Origin: Alphaproteobacteria bacterium
GTDB lineage: Bacteria; Pseudomonadota; Alphaproteobacteria; Rhodospirillales; WMHbin7
Assembly: GCA_015232335.1 (NCBI GenBank)
Contig: JADFZV010000001.1
Span: 62,001 to 126,000, forward strand
Direction of reading: 5' to 3'
DNA length: 64,000 nucleotides
The first letter of the stretch is position 1. Each line of letters opens with the position of its first letter. A model generated the notes under the pieces. It made no database searches, was not told the origin of the DNA, and worked only from the letters and a program-made list of their open reading frames with translations. The position numbers and the translations under genes were made by a program. Of the stretch, positions 1 to 9,019 are shown one piece after another.

Positions 1-1
1 A

Positions 2-496
2 GCGGATATTCGCGCTGTTTCCCTGCAAGATGAGGCGGCTTTCGATATCGCCACGATGATGTTCGCTGTGCTGGGCTATCAGACTACCAACCAGGACGCC
101 CTGGATGCCTTAAGGGCCGCCAGGAACCATCTGCGCCAAGGGGGGGCTTTTATTTTCGATGTCTGGTTCGGCCCGGCCGTTCTTGACCAGAAGCCCGAGC
201 GGCGCTTTCGCGCCATTCCGACCCGAACCGGCGAGATTCTGCGCGCCGTCGAATCTTCTGTGGATGTGCTTTCCCAGGTCTGCACCGTGTCCTACGAATT
301 GTGGTCGATCGAAAAGGATCGGATCGTCGGACGCACGCGCGAAGATCACGGCATGCGGTTTTATTTCCCGCTTGAGCTTGATTCACTGCTTTCCCAGGCG
401 GGCTTCAAGCTGGAACAACTGGGACGCTTCGAATCACCCGAGCAGCTTCCAGATTCATCGGCCTGGAACGTCGTGGGCCTAGCCCGCGCGGTTTAA
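2..496 (+). CDS. Class I SAM-dependent methyltransferase, 5'-truncated by the window edge
   Basis: The reading frame is open from base 2, so this is the C-terminal part (about 165 residues) of a longer gene that begins before the window. It resembles the half of a class I SAM methyltransferase after the SAM-binding strand. Seen: a MMFAVLGYQTTN segment, then an LRQGGAFIFDVWFG segment typical of the strand following the 'leader' helix (hydrophobic strand ending in D-W-F). The substrate cannot be inferred, although in this setting a sugar or lipid-linked glycan is plausible. An internal ATG at 56 exists but starts inside the fold, so it is not taken as the start. It converges with the minus-strand membrane gene, and the two stops overlap by 4 bases (493-496). 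Confidence 0.75.
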   Translation, partial: ADIRAVSLQDEAAFDIATMMFAVLGYQTTNQDALDALRAARNHLRQGGAFIFDVWFGPAVLDQKPERRFRAIPTRTGEILRAVESSVDVLSQVCTVSYELWSIEKDRIVGRTREDHGMRFYFPLELDSLLSQAGFKLEQLGRFESPEQLPDSSAWNVVGLARAV

Positions 497-2106
497 TTTC
501 CGCGCTCGATCAGGCTGACATCCCCCATATGGACTATCCGGTGCCCACCGCCCTGGAAGGGCTGAGGCAGGCTGCTTTCCGCGAGTTGTCCGGGAAAAAC
601 GGCATAGCGCCAGGGAACCTGGGTGACCCTGTGCCATTCGCGATTGATCCTGACCTCGCCTTTCCAGACATTGTATTCGCGGTCGTCGGGCAGGACGCGG
701 TCGCCAACCAAGGCATCGTAATTGCGATCGCCCGACCATTGAAGGGCTAGGCGAATATTGTATTCGGGTGTCAGCACCCGATAGGACCAAAGGCGGAATT
801 CACCCTGGGCCAAAGGCAGGGCCAGGATGTCTTGGCGGGCCATCCGCATTCTATTTTCAACGGCTTTCCTTTCTTGCTCCTCACCGATTTGCCCAAGTCC
901 TGCGATCAGGGCAAAAGCCATAACAGGCAGGGCAAGAAACTGCTGCCAGCGAGCGCCCTCCCAGCAATGGCAAAGCCAATAAACCCCTGCGGGCAGCAGG
1001 GCTGCCGTGGAAACCAGATATTTTAAGCTGGGGAACTTCAGAAACATGACGAAGCCCGAGGCATAGACCAAAAGCAAGACCGTCGCCATGGGGAGGGTCC
1101 GGCGGATAAAGCCCATGTCGCTGCGCCGCCGGAAAAGTGCCAGCGTCATCCCGCTGCCGATGGCGACGACCATAAAAAACAGGATGCCCGCCTGATAAGG
1201 CAGAGTTTGAGAAAAGACCTGGTCCTGACCAGCGCCTGGAAGATTCTTCGTTTCAGCCCCAAAAACGATGCTGGCATGAAAGGAAAGCATCTTCATGATG
1301 TCGCGATGGGTAAATTTCCCATCGAGAAAAAGGGCCAGGATCTCCAATCCCAGAACAACGCCCAGCAGTATCCAGAGCGCAGCGCCAATCCCCTGGCGCC
1401 AGGTCAGGCGACCTACCAGAACAGCCGCCACCAGCCCGCCGCCGGCAGCCAGCAGCCAGGCGATGTAATGCATCTTGATGCTGTAGGCGCCAATGCCCAC
1501 AAAGCCCAGCCAAAGCCAATCACGTGCTTTGGCTTCGCCCTGTGATCGGCCCAACGTGCTCAGCAAGGCCAGCGTGAACAAGGCGCCCGCGATGGGGCCG
1601 AAGGATGGGTCGTCTAGGAAAAAGACACCGTATTCCCAATTCGGCTGATAGGTAAACAACGCAGCCGCAACAGCCAATGCCGCAGATGCTCCCAAGGGAC
1701 GTGCTAGGATGAACAAGCGGCTCAACGCGAACAGCGACAGCCCCAGAACCAGCAGGCGCTGAATCAGAAAAACCCGCGACGGATCGTTAAGCGTCGCCGT
1801 CGCCAAATCGGCGGTTTTTGTAAAATTCACGCCATCGGCCAGACGAAAGGCCAACCAACCGCTCAATTGGTGAGGCAAGGCCGGAGAAACGTAATTGTTC
1901 AGAATACTGCGCCGCCCCTTGCCGATGCTCTCGGTCAGCCATTGATCGATATTGATGGCGTAGCCCATTGTCAGTTCGGCAAATTCGTTGCCGTGGTACC
2001 AGTAGGCGAGATCGACGACAAAGACGACATAGGCCCAGCTCATAACGACAAGCGCCGCCAGCCCGCCAATCAGCCACATGGGCGCAGCTTTGGCTTGTTG
2101 GATCAT
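493..2106 (-). CDS. Polytopic membrane protein, GT-C-like, unknown function
   Basis: A 537-residue protein dominated by hydrophobic segments. One lies at residues 11-33 and about ten more run to about residue 410, followed by a soluble C-terminal domain of about 120 residues. A large loop with acidic residues follows the first helix, as in GT-C glycosyltransferases (ArnT/PMT-like), but no diagnostic motif is certain. The ATG overlaps the stop of the B12 radical SAM gene upstream by 4 bases (ATGA at 2103-2106), so the two are probably translationally coupled. I infer a role in transferring or modifying a lipid-linked sugar at the inner membrane. The family is not recognised and the function is open. 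Confidence 0.7.
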   Translation of the reverse strand: MIQQAKAAPMWLIGGLAALVVMSWAYVVFVVDLAYWYHGNEFAELTMGYAINIDQWLTESIGKGRRSILNNYVSPALPHQLSGWLAFRLADGVNFTKTADLATATLNDPSRVFLIQRLLVLGLSLFALSRLFILARPLGASAALAVAAALFTYQPNWEYGVFFLDDPSFGPIAGALFTLALLSTLGRSQGEAKARDWLWLGFVGIGAYSIKMHYIAWLLAAGGGLVAAVLVGRLTWRQGIGAALWILLGVVLGLEILALFLDGKFTHRDIMKMLSFHASIVFGAETKNLPGAGQDQVFSQTLPYQAGILFFMVVAIGSGMTLALFRRRSDMGFIRRTLPMATVLLLVYASGFVMFLKFPSLKYLVSTAALLPAGVYWLCHCWEGARWQQFLALPVMAFALIAGLGQIGEEQERKAVENRMRMARQDILALPLAQGEFRLWSYRVLTPEYNIRLALQWSGDRNYDALVGDRVLPDDREYNVWKGEVRINREWHRVTQVPWRYAVFPGQLAESSLPQPFQGGGHRIVHMGDVSLIERGN

Positions 2107-3584
2107 GCCGTGCGCCGGTTCAGATGCAACAACTTGAGAGCCCCCAAAGCCTTGGAGCCCAACTCGTAGACAGAGCGAGTCTGCAGGAGGCTACGTAGGA
2201 TGTAACGCGGGCGGAAATAGAAACGGCGGTAAGCGCTTTTTTGAAGCTTGACCAGCGTCGCCAAGTCGAAGCTCTCTTCCCAATGATCGACCAGGAAATT
2301 GGGGGTTGGATTTGCCGCCCAGGCTTCCCAGCGACCGGGCTTGATCATACCCTGTTCAACCGCCTGGTCGTAGAGTTCGGTGTTGGGATAAAGAGTCAGG
2401 ATTGAAATCTGCGCATAGTCCGGATCGAGCCTGATCAGGAAATCTATGTTGCGTTTAACGTCTGTTGCGGTCTTTTCGAAGGGTAGGCCGATGATAAAGT
2501 CGGCCACGGTCAAGATGCCTAATTCCCGGCACCATTTGAAGGCGTTGCCGACCTTTTCGGTGGTCGTCGCCTTTTTTAGCAGGCGCAGGCCTTCGTCCGA
2601 ACCGGTTTCGACCCCGAAGGAAATCAGGCGCAGACCCGCCGCCTTGGCGCGCCGCAGGCTTTCATAAGTGACGCCATTGACGCGCCCCCGGAAATCCCAG
2701 ACGAATTTCAGGCCGCGCCGCTCGATGGCGTCGCAGAATTCCAGGATCTTGGCTTCGTTGATGTTGAACAGGTCATCGTAGAATCGGAATTCCTTGTAGC
2801 CCTGGGACTGACAGGTCTCGACCTCGTCAAGTACCAGTTCCACGCTGCGTGGCCGATAGCGCTTGTAGGGCACATCGCAAAAAGTGCAGCGGTAAGGGCA
2901 TCCCCGAGAGCTTAGGATCGTCGCCAGATCGTCGGTAACACCCAAAATGTTGCGATATTTCAGATGCCGGATATGTTCGCGATTCAGTGGTTCTAAGGCA
3001 TCAACATCCTCGATATAGGCCGGCGGTACACAGACCCTGGCCAGAAAACGATTATCGTGAAACGGTTCGCTTTTGAATTTGTCGATTGATGCGTTGGTAT
3101 AGAGGCCTTGAACGTTCGTATAGTCTTCGCCCCTATCCAGGGCGTTGATTAATTGGGTGAAGGCGACCTCGCCTTCGCCCACGACGATGGAATCAAATTG
3201 CGGCAGCTTGGCTGCCGACAGGGGAAATGCGATGGGATGGTGCCCCCCCAGGCAGATATGGGCCTGGGGAGAAACGCGCCGGGCGGCTTGCGCCGCCTTG
3301 CAGACATCGACCAGCGAAATTGTGAAGCTGGTGATTCCCACCAGATCGGGCCTGATCTCTTCCAAGCGACGTTCCAGAGCCGCGTGGCCCATGCGCTCGC
3401 CCACACAGTCGAGAAAGAAATAGCTGTGCCCAGGGGCTCGCTTTTCAGCATAGGAAAGGACGTAAAGCGCGCCCAAGGGCGGGAAATCGCCAAAATCATC
3501 GCTTTCAAGAAAATCGCGGCCCTCCTCGTCAGGATGCTCGATGACCGTATTTTCTGACGGAGGATTCAGGATCAGAACGCGCAT
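2103..3584 (-). CDS. B12-binding-domain radical SAM protein
   Basis: A 493-residue protein with a Rossmann-like cobalamin-binding N-terminal domain (about residues 1-160, with a GGHHPI segment near 113-118) and a radical SAM core. The 4Fe-4S/SAM motif CPYRCTFC sits at residues 229-236 (C229, C233, C236). A downstream FGVETGSDEGL segment and a C-terminal alpha-helical tail complete the BchE/HpnP/P-methylase-type layout. Known members do radical methylation, cyclisation or rearrangement, often on unactivated carbons. No DxHxxG cobalamin-ligand motif is seen, so cobalamin may bind base-off without a histidine ligand or not at all. It is coupled to the membrane protein downstream by a 4-base overlap. 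The substrate is unknown; a glycan, lipid carrier or envelope lipid is plausible. Confidence 0.9.
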   Translation of the reverse strand: MRVLILNPPSENTVIEHPDEEGRDFLESDDFGDFPPLGALYVLSYAEKRAPGHSYFFLDCVGERMGHAALERRLEEIRPDLVGITSFTISLVDVCKAAQAARRVSPQAHICLGGHHPIAFPLSAAKLPQFDSIVVGEGEVAFTQLINALDRGEDYTNVQGLYTNASIDKFKSEPFHDNRFLARVCVPPAYIEDVDALEPLNREHIRHLKYRNILGVTDDLATILSSRGCPYRCTFCDVPYKRYRPRSVELVLDEVETCQSQGYKEFRFYDDLFNINEAKILEFCDAIERRGLKFVWDFRGRVNGVTYESLRRAKAAGLRLISFGVETGSDEGLRLLKKATTTEKVGNAFKWCRELGILTVADFIIGLPFEKTATDVKRNIDFLIRLDPDYAQISILTLYPNTELYDQAVEQGMIKPGRWEAWAANPTPNFLVDHWEESFDLATLVKLQKSAYRRFYFRPRYILRSLLQTRSVYELGSKALGALKLLHLNRRTA

Positions 3585-3665
3585 GGCTTTTTAGCTGGAA
3601 AGTCCTGGTTCAATGCCAACGGCAAGTTAACATGGCCCTTCTTGACCTCATTTTCCAGGCAGGGG

Positions 3666-4643
3666 TCAATGCCCAAATGGCCTCGGCGCGCCACCCTCTT
3701 CATCGATCCCATGTCTTGACCGCACGATCCAAAGCGGGCGGCCCTTCACCTCGTTGAAGACGCGCCCGATATAGTCGCCCAGAATGCCCAGGGTCAAGAG
3801 CTGCATGCCTCCCAGGAAGAGCATGATGATCAGAATGGATTCGTAGCCGGGAATATCGACGCCGTAGAGCAGGGTTCTGATCAGCCGGATGACGATATAG
3901 AAGAAGGCAAGGGCGGCGATGGCGCCGCCAACATAGCTCCAGACCCGCAAGGGAAAGGTCGAGAACGAGGTCAGACCATCCAGCGCGAAGCTTAGAAGCT
4001 TCAAGAATCCCCATTTGGTGCCGCCCGCCACCCGCTCGCCCTGCTCATAGGGAATGCCGATCTGGCGAAAGCCCACCCAGGCGAAAATCCCCTTCATGAA
4101 GCGCGAGCGTTCGGGCATGCGGTTGATGACATCGACCACCTTGCGGTCCATCAGGCGAAAATCGCCCGCCTCGCGGGGCAGGGGCACCTCGGCCAGATTC
4201 TCGAAGACCCAGTAGAAGGCCTTGGCGAACAGGCGCGAGGCCAGACCCTGGCCGACGCGGGCATGGCGCACGGCATAGACCACATCATAGCCCTCGCGCC
4301 ATTTTTCCAGCATGGCAATGATCGCCTCGGGCGGATGCTGCAGATCAGCATCCATGGGAATGACGGCATCTCCCGCCGTATGGGCCAGTCCGCAGGACAG
4401 GGCCAGTTCCTTGCCAAAATTGCGCGACAGATCAACCACTTTCAGCCTAGAATCCGCTGCATGGGCCCTAAGCAGCCGGTCCAGCGTGTCGTCCCTGGAG
4501 CCGTCATTGACGCAAACCACTTCCCAGGCCATCCCCAAACCGTCCAGAAACGGCGTTAGGCGGGCAAACAGGGTCTCGACGTTCGGACCCTCGTTGTAAA
4601 AGGGCACCACGATGGACAGCAGGGGGTGGGGCAGTATCGTCAT
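3666..4643 (-). CDS. GtrB/DPM1-like family 2 glycosyltransferase
   Basis: A 325-residue GT-A glycosyltransferase. The N-terminal domain shows SIVVPFYNEGPNV, VNDGSRDDT and the DxD-type motif MDADLQHPPE. Two C-terminal transmembrane helices span about 235-255 and 270-295 and end in an IGRVFNEVKGRP tail typical of polyprenyl-phosphate glycosyltransferases (GtrB, DPM1, ArnC). The expected product is a polyprenyl-phosphate-linked sugar used by a periplasmic GT-C enzyme, which fits the polytopic membrane protein nearby. It is separated from the radical SAM gene by about 80 bases and is divergent from the wecB operon. Sugar specificity cannot be read from sequence. Confidence 0.9.
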   Translation of the reverse strand: MTILPHPLLSIVVPFYNEGPNVETLFARLTPFLDGLGMAWEVVCVNDGSRDDTLDRLLRAHAADSRLKVVDLSRNFGKELALSCGLAHTAGDAVIPMDADLQHPPEAIIAMLEKWREGYDVVYAVRHARVGQGLASRLFAKAFYWVFENLAEVPLPREAGDFRLMDRKVVDVINRMPERSRFMKGIFAWVGFRQIGIPYEQGERVAGGTKWGFLKLLSFALDGLTSFSTFPLRVWSYVGGAIAALAFFYIVIRLIRTLLYGVDIPGYESILIIMLFLGGMQLLTLGILGDYIGRVFNEVKGRPLWIVRSRHGIDEEGGAPRPFGH

Positions 4644-4697
4644 GATCCGCCATTCTTACAGTTCCCTTTGTGATTTGAGAAGGGCGCTGTTGTCGCG

Positions 4698-4713
4698 ACC
4701 CCAGAGTTGGGGT
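4698..4713 (+). promoter_or_regulatory. Stem-loop in the wecB leader
   Basis: A perfect 6-bp inverted repeat (ACCCCA / TGGGGT) with a 4-base loop lies 11 bases before the chosen wecB ATG at 4725. It covers an alternative TTG codon at 4707, which argues against that start. It may affect translation initiation, but no function is demonstrated. Confidence 0.35.
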
Positions 4714-4724
4714 ATTTCAGGACC

Positions 4725-5825
4725 ATGAGCCGCAAGTCCGTCCTATGCGTGGTGGGGGCCCGCCCCAATTACATGAAAATCGCGCCCATTCTGGCGGCGA
4801 TGGCCCGTTCTGCGGCCCTGCAAGGCCGCCTGCTTCATACCGGCCAGCATTACGACGAGAGCATGAACGACGCCTTCTTCGCCGATCTGGACATTCCCAG
4901 GCCGGAAGCCAATCTCGAGGTCGGCTCGGGCAGCCACGCCCAGCAGACGGCCCAGGTCATGAGCCGCTTCGAGCCGGTGCTGGACGCCAACCCGCCCGAC
5001 TGCGTCCTGGTCGTGGGCGACGTCAATTCCACCCTGGCCTGCGCCCTGGTCGCCACGAAGAAGGGGATTCCGGTGGTGCATGTCGAGGCGGGGTTGCGCA
5101 GCTTCGACCGCGCCATGCCCGAAGAGATCAACCGGGTGCTAACCGATCAGATTTCCGATCTTTTATTCACCACCGAGCAAGACGCCTTGTCCAATCTGAC
5201 CCGCGAGGGAATCGATGCCGCCCGCGTTCATTTCGTGGGCAATGTCATGATCGACAGCCTGCTTTGGAATCTGAAAAAGGCCGTTCCTGCCTCGGAAACC
5301 CTGGGGGAAAGTCTTGCAAACGGCTTTGGCGTCGTCACCTTGCACCGCCCCTCGAATGTCGATGACCCAGAAATTCTGGGACGCCTGCTCGAATGCCTGG
5401 CGGTGATTTCCAGAAAATTGCCACTGGTTTTTCCCCTGCATCCGCGCACCCGAGCCCAGGCGGAGCGCCACGGCCTGCTGCCTCAGCTTTCCAGCCTGAA
5501 ATTCATGCCGCCCTTGGGCTATCTCGGCCTTTTGGGCCTTCTCAAGGAGGCCCGCCTGGTGCTGACCGATTCCGGCGGCCTGCAAGAGGAAAGCACGGCG
5601 CTGGGCGTTCCCTGCCTTACGCTTCGCGACAATACCGAACGCCCCATCACCATCAGCCAGGGCACGAATATCCTGGTGGGCAATGATCCGGCTCGCATTC
5701 TGGCCGCCTTCGACGATGTGATGGCCACCGGCGGCAAGCGGGGGTGCGTGCCTGAATATTGGGACGGGCGGGCGGCGGAGCGAATCGTCGCCATCCTTGC
5801 CGACTGGTTGGACAACCGGGCATGA
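4725..5825 (+). CDS. wecB: UDP-N-acetylglucosamine 2-epimerase (non-hydrolysing)
   Basis: A 366-residue enzyme that interconverts UDP-GlcNAc and UDP-ManNAc in the cytoplasm. Family motifs are all present: GARPNYMKIAPI near the N-terminus, HTGQHYDESM, VEAGLRSFDRAMPEEINR and, in the C-terminal Rossmann lobe, DSGGLQEE. The length matches the family (about 370). I chose the ATG at 4725 because it gives the normal N-terminus MSRKSVLCVVGARP; a TTG at 4707 would add six residues and lies inside a hairpin. It is the first gene of a plus-strand operon in which every following gene starts within or just after the previous stop. It could supply UDP-ManNAc for the polymer or for a ManNAc-derived sugar. 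Confidence 0.95.
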   Translation: MSRKSVLCVVGARPNYMKIAPILAAMARSAALQGRLLHTGQHYDESMNDAFFADLDIPRPEANLEVGSGSHAQQTAQVMSRFEPVLDANPPDCVLVVGDVNSTLACALVATKKGIPVVHVEAGLRSFDRAMPEEINRVLTDQISDLLFTTEQDALSNLTREGIDAARVHFVGNVMIDSLLWNLKKAVPASETLGESLANGFGVVTLHRPSNVDDPEILGRLLECLAVISRKLPLVFPLHPRTRAQAERHGLLPQLSSLKFMPPLGYLGLLGLLKEARLVLTDSGGLQEESTALGVPCLTLRDNTERPITISQGTNILVGNDPARILAAFDDVMATGGKRGCVPEYWDGRAAERIVAILADWLDNRA

Positions 5826-7045
5826 GGTTCTGGGCGCCCGCCCTGTTCGGCCTGCTATCGGCCCTGCCCGTCCTGATCGCCCTGCACATGGCCAGGGGCA
5901 TCGCGCCACTTTTTGTCATTATGGCTGTTTTTGCCCTGGCTTGGCATGTCTGGCCGCAGCGCCATGCCCTGACCGTCGGCAAGCCTTATCTGTTTTTGCT
6001 AGCCGCCTTTTGCCTGTGGGCCGTCTTAAGCGCCCTGTGGGCCTTTGACCCGGTTGCCAACGGCCTGGGCGCCTTGAGAATGGGCGCCTTGATGCTGGGC
6101 GGCCTTCTCCTGATATCGTCTGCGCGGCGCCTTGACGAAGCCCAGGCACGTCTATTCCGCCGCTTTTTCATCCTGGCCTATGCCGTCATTCTGCTGCTGA
6201 TCGCCATCGACCTCCTTTCCGGCATGCAAATTCTGCGTCTTTCCTACGCTCTACGCGGCATTTATCCCGACAGCGACTTCAATTTCAGCCACGACGCCAA
6301 GCATCGCGCCGTGCTTCTGGCCCTGCTGCTGCCCCCCGCCTTTTTAGCCGTAAGGCATGAAGCAGGTCTAAAGCTGGCCCTTGGCCTGGCGGCCCTGGCG
6401 GCCCTTGTCATCGCCACCCACCGCTCGGAAACCGCGATTCTGTGCCTGCTCGCCGGACCGCTCGCCGCCTTGCTGGCTTTCCTGCGTCCCAAGCCCGTTC
6501 TTTGGGCTGGCTTGATCGGTTTGGCGGTTTTGTTCGCCGCCCCCGCCGCTTTGATGAATCACACGCCCTCGGCCCAGGCCTTCGGACATGCGCATCCCGA
6601 GCTTTCCCCCTCATTGCGCCACCGCTTCGCGATTTGGGAATATGCCCTGGGACGCATTGCCGAGCGCCCCATCCTGGGCCATGGATTCGACGCCGCCCGC
6701 GAAATCGGCGGGCGCGAGCCCAAGCGACACCTCGATCTCGGCATCGATTTCTACGGCCATCGCTATACGCCTTATTTCGAGCCCATTCCCCTGCACACCC
6801 ACAACGGCGTCATTCAGCTCTGGCTGGAATTGGGGGCGGTGGGGGCCGCCATCGGCGCCGCCTTGCTGATGCTGGCCTGGAAAGGGGCGCTTTCGAAGAC
6901 AGATTCCTGGCAGCGGGCCGGATCGGTGGCCCTGTTCGCCACCGCCATGGTGCCCATGCTGTCCAGTTATGGCTTGTTTCAGAACTGGTGGGTCGGCTCC
7001 GTCTGGATCGCCCTGGCGGCGCTGGAAGCCGAGGCAGGTTCCTGA
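5822..7045 (+). CDS. O-antigen ligase/polymerase-like membrane protein (Wzy/WaaL family)
   Basis: A 407-residue inner-membrane protein with about 10-12 hydrophobic helices. The large periplasmic loop carries RHRFAIWEYALGRIAE...PILGHGFD and then HTHNGVIQLWLELG, the R...W / H-x-H-N pattern of the Wzy_C (O-antigen ligase) family. Such proteins polymerise Und-PP-linked repeat units or ligate the polymer to lipid A core or protein. The start is the ATG at 5822, which overlaps the wecB stop by 4 bases. A longer frame from 5759 would lie inside wecB and is rejected. A relative at 28719-29945 shares the loop motif and a QNWW segment near the C-terminus, so one may be the polymerase and the other the ligase. 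Confidence 0.85.
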   Translation: MRFWAPALFGLLSALPVLIALHMARGIAPLFVIMAVFALAWHVWPQRHALTVGKPYLFLLAAFCLWAVLSALWAFDPVANGLGALRMGALMLGGLLLISSARRLDEAQARLFRRFFILAYAVILLLIAIDLLSGMQILRLSYALRGIYPDSDFNFSHDAKHRAVLLALLLPPAFLAVRHEAGLKLALGLAALAALVIATHRSETAILCLLAGPLAALLAFLRPKPVLWAGLIGLAVLFAAPAALMNHTPSAQAFGHAHPELSPSLRHRFAIWEYALGRIAERPILGHGFDAAREIGGREPKRHLDLGIDFYGHRYTPYFEPIPLHTHNGVIQLWLELGAVGAAIGAALLMLAWKGALSKTDSWQRAGSVALFATAMVPMLSSYGLFQNWWVGSVWIALAALEAEAGS

Positions 7046-8046
7046 TGGAGATCGGCGGATCGCATCTTGTGTGGATTTTGGCCGTCTTTCTGGCCAGTGC
7101 TGCCACCGTGCGTCTACTACTCGTCTGGCTGCAAAAACGGGCCATTCTCGACCGCCCCAACGAGCGTTCCAGCCACAGTGTCCCCACGCCCAGGGGCGGC
7201 GGCCTGGCCGTGATGGCGGTCGTGCTGGGCGGCTGGGCCTTTCTGGCCCTGCGCGAGGGAGCGCCAGCTCGGCTGGGCGTCCTCATTCTTGCCAGTCTGG
7301 TTCTGATTGGCGTCTCCTGGCTTGACGACCGCAGACCCGGGGGCATGTCGCCACTTTGGCGGCTGATCGTTCAAATCGGCGCCGTGCTGTTGGGGCTGGC
7401 CGCCCTGCCGCCCGGCCCGGTGTTTCAGGGCCTGCTGCCTGGATGGCTGGATGTCGTGGCAACGGCCTTTCTTTGGCTGTGGTTTCTCAATCTGTTCAAT
7501 TTCATGGATGGCATTGACGGCATCACGGGCGTCGAGACCATCGCTATCGCCTCTGGCATGGCGCTCATGGTCAATCTGGCCGCCCTGCATCCGGATTTGG
7601 CCGCCCTGTCCCTGGTGCTGGCCGCTTCCGCCCTGGGTTTCCTGGTCTGGAACTGGCATCCGGCGCGCATCTTCCTGGGTGATGTCGGCAGTGTGCCCCT
7701 GGGTTTTCTGCTGGGCTGGCTGTTGCTGACCCTGGCTTCCCTGGGCCAATGGGCCGCCGCTCTGATTCTGCCCGCCTTTTATCTAGCCGACGCCACGATC
7801 ACGCTGTTTCGCCGGGCCTTGAAACGCGAGAAAATCTGGCAGGCGCATCGCAGCCATTTCTATCAGAGGGCCGTTCAGCAGGGCTGGAGCCATGCCCAGG
7901 TCTCGGCCCGCATCGGCTTTACCAACGCCGCCCTGATAGCCATGGCCGCCACGAGCCTGGAACGCCCGCTAGCCGCCCTTCTGGCTGCGGCAGCCCTGAT
8001 CGTGGGACTGTTGTTTCTGCTCTCGCAGCCCCGGCATCCGTCATGA
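7045..8046 (+). CDS. Undecaprenyl-phosphate sugar-1-phosphate transferase, WbpL/WecA-like (MraY family)
   Basis: A 333-residue polytopic enzyme of the MraY/WecA/WbpL family, which begins O-unit synthesis by moving an N-acetylhexosamine-1-phosphate from UDP-sugar to undecaprenyl phosphate. Seen: the cytoplasmic RPNERSSHSVPTPRGGG motif near residues 35-52, the LFNFMDGIDGI motif carrying catalytic-type aspartates near residue 150, and a FLGDVGSVPLGF motif near residue 212. A histidine-rich cytoplasmic loop, HRSHFYQRAVQQGW, near residue 270 matches the WbpL group. The start is the ATG at 7045 (TGATG junction with the preceding stop); upstream in-frame starts lie inside the ligase gene. The order with the next two genes matches wbpL-wbpV-wbpM-type modules, suggesting QuiNAc or FucNAc as the first sugar. 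Confidence 0.92.
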   Translation: MEIGGSHLVWILAVFLASAATVRLLLVWLQKRAILDRPNERSSHSVPTPRGGGLAVMAVVLGGWAFLALREGAPARLGVLILASLVLIGVSWLDDRRPGGMSPLWRLIVQIGAVLLGLAALPPGPVFQGLLPGWLDVVATAFLWLWFLNLFNFMDGIDGITGVETIAIASGMALMVNLAALHPDLAALSLVLAASALGFLVWNWHPARIFLGDVGSVPLGFLLGWLLLTLASLGQWAAALILPAFYLADATITLFRRALKREKIWQAHRSHFYQRAVQQGWSHAQVSARIGFTNAALIAMAATSLERPLAALLAAAALIVGLLFLLSQPRHPS

Positions 8047-8987
8047 GCGGCACGGTCCTGGTAACGGGGGCCAGCGGTTTCGTGGGCCGGGCCGCCTGCC
8101 GCCATTTGAAGGACCAGGGCTGGCGGGTGCTGGCCGCCCTCAGGCCGGGCAGACCGGCCCCCGAGGGCTGCGAAGCGCGCCCCGCCCCCGATCTCGGCCC
8201 GGATGCCGACTGGCGTTCGGCCCTCGAGGGGGCAAGCCATGTTCTGCACAGCGCCGCCCGGGTCCATCAGATGGGCGAATTGGTGGAATTGGCCGAGAAG
8301 GCACATCTGACCGCCAATTTCGAGGGGACGTTGGCCCTGGCCCGCCAGGCTGCCCAAGCCGGAATCAAACGCCTGGTTTTCGTCAGCAGCGCCAAGGTGA
8401 TGGGCGAGCATAGTCCGCCTAGCAGACCCTTCACCGACAGCGATCCGCCCGCGCCTGAGGATGCCTATGCCCACTCAAAGCTAAGGGCGGAGGAGGCTTT
8501 GCTCGCCCTGCCCGGGTTGGAGGTGGCCTGTCTGCGCCCGCCCCTGGTCTATGGGCCCGGCGTCACGGCCAATCTAGACGCCCTGATGCGTTTGATTTCA
8601 AAAGGAATTCCCCTGCCCTTCGGGCTGGTGGAAAACCGGCGCAGCCTGATCGGGCTGACCAATCTTACCCAGGCGCTGGGCTTGCTGCTGACCCATCCCG
8701 AAGCGTCGGGCCGGAGTTTCCTGATCGAGGATCTGACCGTCTCGACGCCTAACCTGATCCGCCTGCTGGCCAAGGCCCTGGGCCGCCCGGCCCGCCTGCT
8801 GCCCGTTCCCCCCGCCCTTCTGGACCTGGGAGCCCGGATGCTGGGCAAGGGGGATTTGGCAAGTCGGGTCCTGGGCTCGCTGGAAATCGAGGCGACAGAG
8901 CTTCGCCAATCCTTGGGCTGGCGCCCCGTTCTGGAGCCGGAACAAGAGTTTGAGCGGATGGCTAAAAGTTTTACCAAAGGCTTGTAA
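8043..8987 (+). CDS. NAD-dependent epimerase/dehydratase, WbpV/WreQ-like 4-ketoreductase candidate
   Basis: A 314-residue extended SDR. It has an N-terminal TGASGFVG nucleotide-binding motif at about residues 8-15, a FVSSAKVMGE strand carrying the catalytic Ser, and an AYAHSK (YxxxK) motif. The C-terminal domain binds the nucleotide sugar. The start at 8043 overlaps the previous stop by 4 bases. In Pseudomonas O6-type and Rhizobium loci an SDR of this kind beside a WbpL-type transferase and a WbpM-type dehydratase reduces UDP-4-keto-6-deoxy-GlcNAc to UDP-QuiNAc, and I infer the same job here. A 4-epimerase role remains possible. Confidence 0.85.
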   Translation: MSGTVLVTGASGFVGRAACRHLKDQGWRVLAALRPGRPAPEGCEARPAPDLGPDADWRSALEGASHVLHSAARVHQMGELVELAEKAHLTANFEGTLALARQAAQAGIKRLVFVSSAKVMGEHSPPSRPFTDSDPPAPEDAYAHSKLRAEEALLALPGLEVACLRPPLVYGPGVTANLDALMRLISKGIPLPFGLVENRRSLIGLTNLTQALGLLLTHPEASGRSFLIEDLTVSTPNLIRLLAKALGRPARLLPVPPALLDLGARMLGKGDLASRVLGSLEIEATELRQSLGWRPVLEPEQEFERMAKSFTKGL

Positions 8988-9019
8988 CCGCCCGGCCTTG
9001 CCGCCACAATGCGCCGCCC

